Assembly (NCBI RefSeq): GCF_007744675.1 | Contig: NZ_CP036269.1 | Location: 3,513,546 to 3,577,545 of the forward strand | Length of the DNA stretch: 64,000 bases | Origin: Gimesia alba | Lineage (GTDB): Bacteria; Planctomycetota; Planctomycetia; Planctomycetales; Planctomycetaceae | Direction: 5' to 3' | Part shown: positions 63,277 to 64,000 of the stretch, piece by piece | Layout: each line of letters starts with the position of its first letter | Position numbering within the stretch: position 1 is the stretch's first letter | Notes under the pieces: generated by a model | What the model was told of the DNA's origin: nothing | Databases searched by the model: none | Seen by the model: only the letters and a program-made list of their open reading frames with translations | Translations under genes and position numbers: made by a program

Positions 63277-64000
63277 ATGAGTGGAGTTGTTCGATTATCC
63301 ATCATCGATCCAAATGAATCGACACGCAATGAGCTGAAGAATATGCTGATTGGCGTCGATATGGTTTGGCTTGAAGCAGAATGTAGTCGTTACGAATTCT
63401 TCACGGAGGTTGTTTCACAGACCCAGCCCGACATTGCTTTAATCTCCCTGGATGCCAATCCGGAGATGGCCTTGAACCTGATCGCTCAGGTAACCCGGGA
63501 TTTGCCTACCTGTAATGTGATTGTGGTGAGTAGTTCGCAGGAAGGCAGCCTGATTTTAAAGGCGATGCGAAATGGGGCCAAAGAATTTTTAGGCTATCCG
63601 CTGGTTCTGGAAGACTTCCTGGCTGCGTTGAACCGAATTCAGATGACTTCGGGGAAATCAGAGGGAGATCTGAATGCCCCTCGATCGAGCCAGGTGATTA
63701 CGGTCGCGGGAGTCAGTGGTGGCGTTGGTTGTACTTCACTGGCAATCAATCTGGCTTGTTGTCTGGCCAGCAACGAGCGTAACAGTGTGGCAGTGATCGA
63801 CCTGGATCTCGCGTTGGGTGATACTGATGTCTGGCTCGATATTATTCCAGATTATACGATTCAGGATGTCGCCGAAAATATTTCACGGCTCGATTATTCG
63901 TTATTGAAGCGATCACTCACCAAGCATAGTTGTGGTGCGTTCCTGCTACCCCGCCCCGTTCAAATGGATATGTCGGTGCAGATTACGACTGAAGTCTTAA
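63277..64000 (+). CDS. cpaE: Tad pilus localisation ATPase TadZ/CpaE, 3' end missing
   Basis: The first 241 codons are present; the window ends in the frame. Residues ~1-120 form an atypical receiver-like domain (LSIIDPNESTRNELKNML) in which the phospho-acceptor site appears lost. A ParA/MinD-type ATPase domain follows with the loop VAGVSGGVGCTSLAINLA, which lacks both Lys residues of the deviant Walker A motif, and VIDLDLALGDTDVWLDI. TadZ proteins with weak Walker A sites place the pilus machine at the pole. It directly follows the secretin gene. Confidence 0.88.
   Translation, partial: MSGVVRLSIIDPNESTRNELKNMLIGVDMVWLEAECSRYEFFTEVVSQTQPDIALISLDANPEMALNLIAQVTRDLPTCNVIVVSSSQEGSLILKAMRNGAKEFLGYPLVLEDFLAALNRIQMTSGKSEGDLNAPRSSQVITVAGVSGGVGCTSLAINLACCLASNERNSVAVIDLDLALGDTDVWLDIIPDYTIQDVAENISRLDYSLLKRSLTKHSCGAFLLPRPVQMDMSVQITTEVL

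Overview
The window reads as chromosomal DNA of a planctomycete, most likely a Gimesia-like member of the Planctomycetaceae. This is inferred from gene content: a DUF1501 protein with a twin-arginine leader, a secreted sulfatase, a Cys-rich YTV-repeat envelope protein, many secreted proteins of unknown function, a peroxiredoxin-kinase fusion and a Tad pilus locus with several small membrane peptides. No 16S rRNA gene is present, so the placement is indirect.

Layout. 1-4.3 kb: housekeeping genes dnaX (5' end cut off), ybaB/ebfC, recR and rpoN, all on +. 4.3-8.3 kb: thiL, an HtrA protease and a TPR protein on -. 8.4-12.7 kb: YTV-type surface protein with a strong terminator, an acyl-CoA dehydrogenase-like gene and a Na/Pi cotransporter. 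13.0 kb: tRNA-Arg(CCG), followed by gene-poor DNA with dispersed palindromic repeats and a CheY-like receiver.

14.6-22.4 kb is an accessory island between two imperfect direct repeats (14641-15073 and 22164-22407). It holds an IS5-family element (transposase in two frames, A7 slippery site, TA target duplication) and a five-gene minus-strand operon that looks like an unusual RiPP pathway. In transcription order the operon encodes an HExxH peptide hydroxylase-like protein, a B12-binding radical SAM enzyme with C-x7-C-x2-C, a DUF6817-like protein, a 110-residue candidate precursor, and a metzincin-type peptidase. The precursor and the peptidase end in nearly the same tail (IRVIIDNYT and IVVIINNYPDTKN), suggesting that both C-termini are substrates of the same enzymes. 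This is the strongest candidate for an undescribed system here.

22.5-29.4 kb: a hypothetical gene ending in a TTAAGGGGTC palindrome, an NfeD fragment, a barstar-like protein, a sialidase-like BNR protein and a fatty acid cis/trans isomerase, with more repeats. 29.7-33.1 kb: an AT-rich three-gene set (HEPN-motif protein, unknown protein, GHKL ATPase fused to a PD-(D/E)xK nuclease-like domain) that resembles an antiphage defence module.

33.2-58.0 kb: peroxiredoxin-Ser/Thr kinase fusion, DUF1501 protein, several envelope glycosyltransferases (GT2-methyltransferase fusion, GT39-like, GT4, GT2, TMTC-like), csrA with a strong terminator, a sulfatase, a protease/LamG-like/transglutaminase-like fusion, rhomboid and M16 proteases, and an NRAMP-like transporter. 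58.6 kb to the end: a Tad/Flp pilus locus on + (flp pilin, a 36-residue membrane peptide, prepilin peptidase, CpaB, secretin, TadZ/CpaE) that runs off the window.
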